DNA of 14,939 bases from Candidatus Bathyarchaeota archaeon (GTDB lineage Archaea; Thermoproteota; Bathyarchaeia; Bathyarchaeales; Bathyarchaeaceae): contig JAPUUO010000025.1 in assembly GCA_026967815.1 (NCBI GenBank), forward strand, positions 1-14,939, read 5' to 3'. Both the position numbers and the translations under genes were made by a program. The notes beneath the pieces were generated by a model. The model was given only the letters and a program-made list of their open reading frames with translations, made no database searches and was not told the origin of the DNA. This document shows positions 13,137-14,939 of this stretch, one piece after another; position 1 is the first letter of the stretch; every line of letters starts with the position of its first letter.

Positions 13137-13850
13137 ATGAGCATCGATCTACTTCCGCCTATGTCTGAAAAAATCGTTGAAAGAAAAGTCATTGTTTACA
13201 AAACCCAGGTTGATCCCACAATAATTAAGCTCGCCGCAGAAAAGGCCAAGAGTAGAGTTTTCCTAAGATATGGGTTTCTAAAGTCTCCAGCTGGTCAAAT
13301 TCGACAAGTGTCTTTTGAGAAGGATTATGAGCCCTACTTTGTTGTTGAGGGAAAATACACAATCGACTACTATCGGGGTCGCACCTACACAATACCGATA
13401 AACGAGAACGCATTGGAACTTATTCTTCTAGACCAGACGCTTAAGCCCGAACCAACAAGGGAAGTGCGACAAAGAAAAGCAGTGAAGATAGAAGGGGAAG
13501 AGCGCCTAATCCATGAAGGAAAAGCATATCTAGTCTTAGACGCAAATGGACGCGAAGTTTCACCGAATCGCATACCTTCGGCTCCACAAGAGGAACATCC
13601 GAAGAAGATTCTTGCGGAGTTTGAAAGCGCCAGAAAGCTTGACTTTGACCCCAACAAAGAGGTGCAAGTTCTCCGGTCCAAAATTGCTAGGAGACCAGCT
13701 GAAATCAAACGCATAACTAATGAACTATTTGAGGTTTCAGATCGAGCGGTGATTTACCTCCCGATCTATAACGTAAGCTTTCAAAACATGAAAAATGGCC
13801 AACAGAAGACGGTGAAATTTGACGGCGTTACTGCCCAAATAATCTTGTAA
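13137..13850 (+). CDS. Uncharacterised soluble protein, 237 residues
   Basis: I do not recognise a characterised family. The protein has no signal peptide or TM segment. Two mostly beta regions, at about residues 40-100 (FEKDYEPYFVVEGKYTIDYY, then RGRTYTIPI) and 195-237 (RAVIYLPIYNVSFQNMK), flank a charged middle with helices. The closing strands 'VIYLPIYxVSFxNxKxGQxxxVxFDG' look like a small beta domain seen at the end of some archaeal proteins of unknown function. The ATG is chosen because AGGTG lies 6 bases upstream; an in-frame GTG at 13128 is part of that Shine-Dalgarno sequence. It is a single-gene unit, divergent from the surface operon. It may be conserved in related archaea, but I could not verify this. 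Confidence 0.75.
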   Translation: MSIDLLPPMSEKIVERKVIVYKTQVDPTIIKLAAEKAKSRVFLRYGFLKSPAGQIRQVSFEKDYEPYFVVEGKYTIDYYRGRTYTIPINENALELILLDQTLKPEPTREVRQRKAVKIEGEERLIHEGKAYLVLDANGREVSPNRIPSAPQEEHPKKILAEFESARKLDFDPNKEVQVLRSKIARRPAEIKRITNELFEVSDRAVIYLPIYNVSFQNMKNGQQKTVKFDGVTAQIIL

Positions 13851-13985
13851 AACCAGTTTCTTCAAGAACTGCAACAATACTTTCACATTTTATCAGCCTT
13901 TTCATTGAAAGATCAAGGTAGCATTCAGGACAACTAGTATACAGCACGGAGCATGTTCCGAATCCTAAGATCATTCAGGCTCTTT

Positions 13986-14252
13986 TCATCTCAGCCGTCC
14001 ACCACGCACAATCTTGACAACTGTACTGTCAAGCAGTACAACCCGGATATCTAAATCAAGATAGTCTATTAATTCTTCAAATTGATCTTGCGGAAAATCT
14101 CTTGGCAAATCATAATCTTCTTCAAACCATTCGTCATCGTCACCCTTAGTTTCTATTGTAATCTCGCTTGCATTTTTGTTGATTCCAATTAGCCTGCCAA
14201 AAACGACACGAGCAGTTTCCCAAGGCAATTTCTCTTCCTTTTCTTGCTCCAC
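13986..14252 (-). CDS. Small acidic protein of unknown function
   Basis: This 88-residue protein opens with charged residues (EQEKEEKLPW), then has a beta-rich stretch (TARVVFGRLIGINKNAS, then EITIE), a very acidic middle (DDDEWFEEDYDLPRDF) and a final strand pair ending VVKIVRGGRLR. The strand order suggests a small beta-barrel of SH3 or OB type, but no motif proves it. The GTG start is supported by AAAGGTGA 6 bases upstream. The gene is alone, and no terminator is obvious. It is likely cytoplasmic. Confidence 0.7.
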   Translation of the reverse strand: MEQEKEEKLPWETARVVFGRLIGINKNASEITIETKGDDDEWFEEDYDLPRDFPQDQFEELIDYLDLDIRVVLLDSTVVKIVRGGRLR

Positions 14253-14567
14253 ACTAGTTCACCTTTCCTAGTCGTCCGCCAAGACATCCAACTCTCGGTT
14301 CCACGAACTCCAATTGCAAATTCGACCTATTAGAAATATGTCTTATGAATAAGCAATACTGATCTCAGATATGCCCCTGTTTGCTTCTGGAGAGAACACA
14401 TATGCTTGTTCTGCGCGCCGGCAATGTGCGTTCAAAAATGAATTGGACAGACGTCATAGTAGGGCATTTTTGCCAAGAAACAGCTCAAAACGCGGTTTTG
14501 CGTCTTAATTTCATGCGTAAGACTTATAATGCGTAAAAAACGTTAACTAAGATTTTGTGGGTCTAAA
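14253..14567. other. Intergenic region with promoter-like elements
   Basis: About 315 bases without a convincing ORF. The left part is ordinary sequence ending the minus-strand gene's upstream region. The right part holds the TGCGT repeats and a TATA-like element described separately. Nothing else is seen. Confidence 0.4.
14499..14534 (+). promoter_or_regulatory. TATA box flanked by TGCGT repeats, possible operator
   Basis: TGCGT occurs at 14499, 14514 and 14530, spaced 15 and 16 bases apart. GTCTTA (14502-14507) and TAAGAC (14517-14522) form an inverted repeat. A TATA-like CTTATAAT lies at 14523-14530, about 40 bases before the start codon at 14568. Such an arrangement is suited to a regulator covering the promoter. 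The regulator is not identified. Confidence 0.35.
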
Positions 14568-14939
14568 ATGGAAACGGAAGAAATAGCACGATGGGCATAC
14601 ATCAGCTTCCTGGTCATAGCAATCATAGCTGGACTAGCGATCGGCTACATGGCTTTTAATGAAGGCGGCTTCTACGCAACCCAATCAGTTGCAGATATGC
14701 ATGGCTACGTCCTCCTGATCATGCTAATCTTAGGCATCATCATCGGAATCGCTGGAAGCATTACAGCTAAAGAGATCACTCCATTTCTCATAGCAACAAT
14801 TGCTCTCATGGTTGCTGGAAGCGGAGGAGTATGGAGTCCACTTTTGCAGGTTGAGGCATTGGAGATTCTTTATTACTTTGCTGTTGCAATTACATCATAC
14901 ATCGCAGCATTCGCAGCTCCTGCCGCGGTCATAATCGCA
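14568..14939 (+). CDS. Multi-TM membrane protein, N-terminal part (cut by window edge)
   Basis: The ATG at 14568 opens a frame of 124 residues that is still open at the right edge. A short charged start (METEEIARW) is followed by about four hydrophobic segments at 10-28, 45-63, 67-87 and 98-124, typical of a small integral membrane protein. The loops are short, with HGYV and GSGGVWSP as the only notable polar parts. No transporter or enzyme motif is recognised, and the C-terminus is missing, so the family cannot be named. A weak GTGGGT lies upstream of the start. Confidence 0.75.
   Translation, partial: METEEIARWAYISFLVIAIIAGLAIGYMAFNEGGFYATQSVADMHGYVLLIMLILGIIIGIAGSITAKEITPFLIATIALMVAGSGGVWSPLLQVEALEILYYFAVAITSYIAAFAAPAAVIIA

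Noticed and set aside
1..14939. CRISPR array, insertion sequence or toxin-antitoxin pair
   Set aside because: No regularly spaced direct repeats, transposase motifs, terminal inverted repeats or recognisable toxin gene pairs were seen on either strand.

Overview
The window looks like a chromosome segment of an archaeon, most likely of the TACK group and possibly a Bathyarchaeia-type lineage. The lineage is inferred and cannot be proven here. Supporting signs are an adjacent Nop5 and fibrillarin gene pair, a tRNA-Thr whose intron sits in a bulge-helix-bulge context with U73, a TldD/TldE pair, many small 2-TM and zinc-ribbon proteins, GTG/TTG starts with GGTG-type Shine-Dalgarno sequences, and T-tract terminators. 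Coding is on both strands in short units, with no sign of a large mobile island.

Left part (1-2300): a cluster of small minus-strand genes. These are a partial protein with a GWR motif at the edge, a DUF4177-like protein, a 29-residue peptide with paired cysteines, and a 76-residue protein resembling the C-terminal tail of archaeal tyrosine recombinases. The last three each end at a similar terminator reading CCCCTCTTTT on the minus strand. A QueG-like double [4Fe-4S] protein follows on the plus strand, then a short membrane-anchored stub with a calcium-binding-type repeat.

Middle (2400-7700): a tldD-tldE operon on the minus strand encodes a metalloprotease pair. tRNA-Leu(UAG) lies just upstream of it. 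Then come a zinc-ribbon protein, a 2-TM protein with a degenerate antisense ORF, intron-bearing tRNA-Thr(GGU), a candidate small RNA with its own TATA box and terminator, and a GNAT acetyltransferase.

Right part (7747-14939): a frame-disrupted gene sits immediately upstream of nop5, which overlaps flpA (fibrillarin). The two proteins form the core of the C/D-box sRNP that 2'-O-methylates rRNA and tRNA. A convergent minus-strand operon encodes an 811-residue cell-surface protein (signal peptide, FIMAH-like helical domain, four Ig-like repeats, two further Ig-like domains, C-terminal anchor) and a 2-TM partner. The window ends with two uncharacterised soluble proteins and a multi-TM protein cut by the right edge.

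No complete novel defence or mobile system is visible. The most unusual points are the compensated double frameshift upstream of nop5, a likely AUA start for tldD, the paired-cysteine micropeptide, the candidate small RNA, and the small GWR-motif protein family with a decayed copy.
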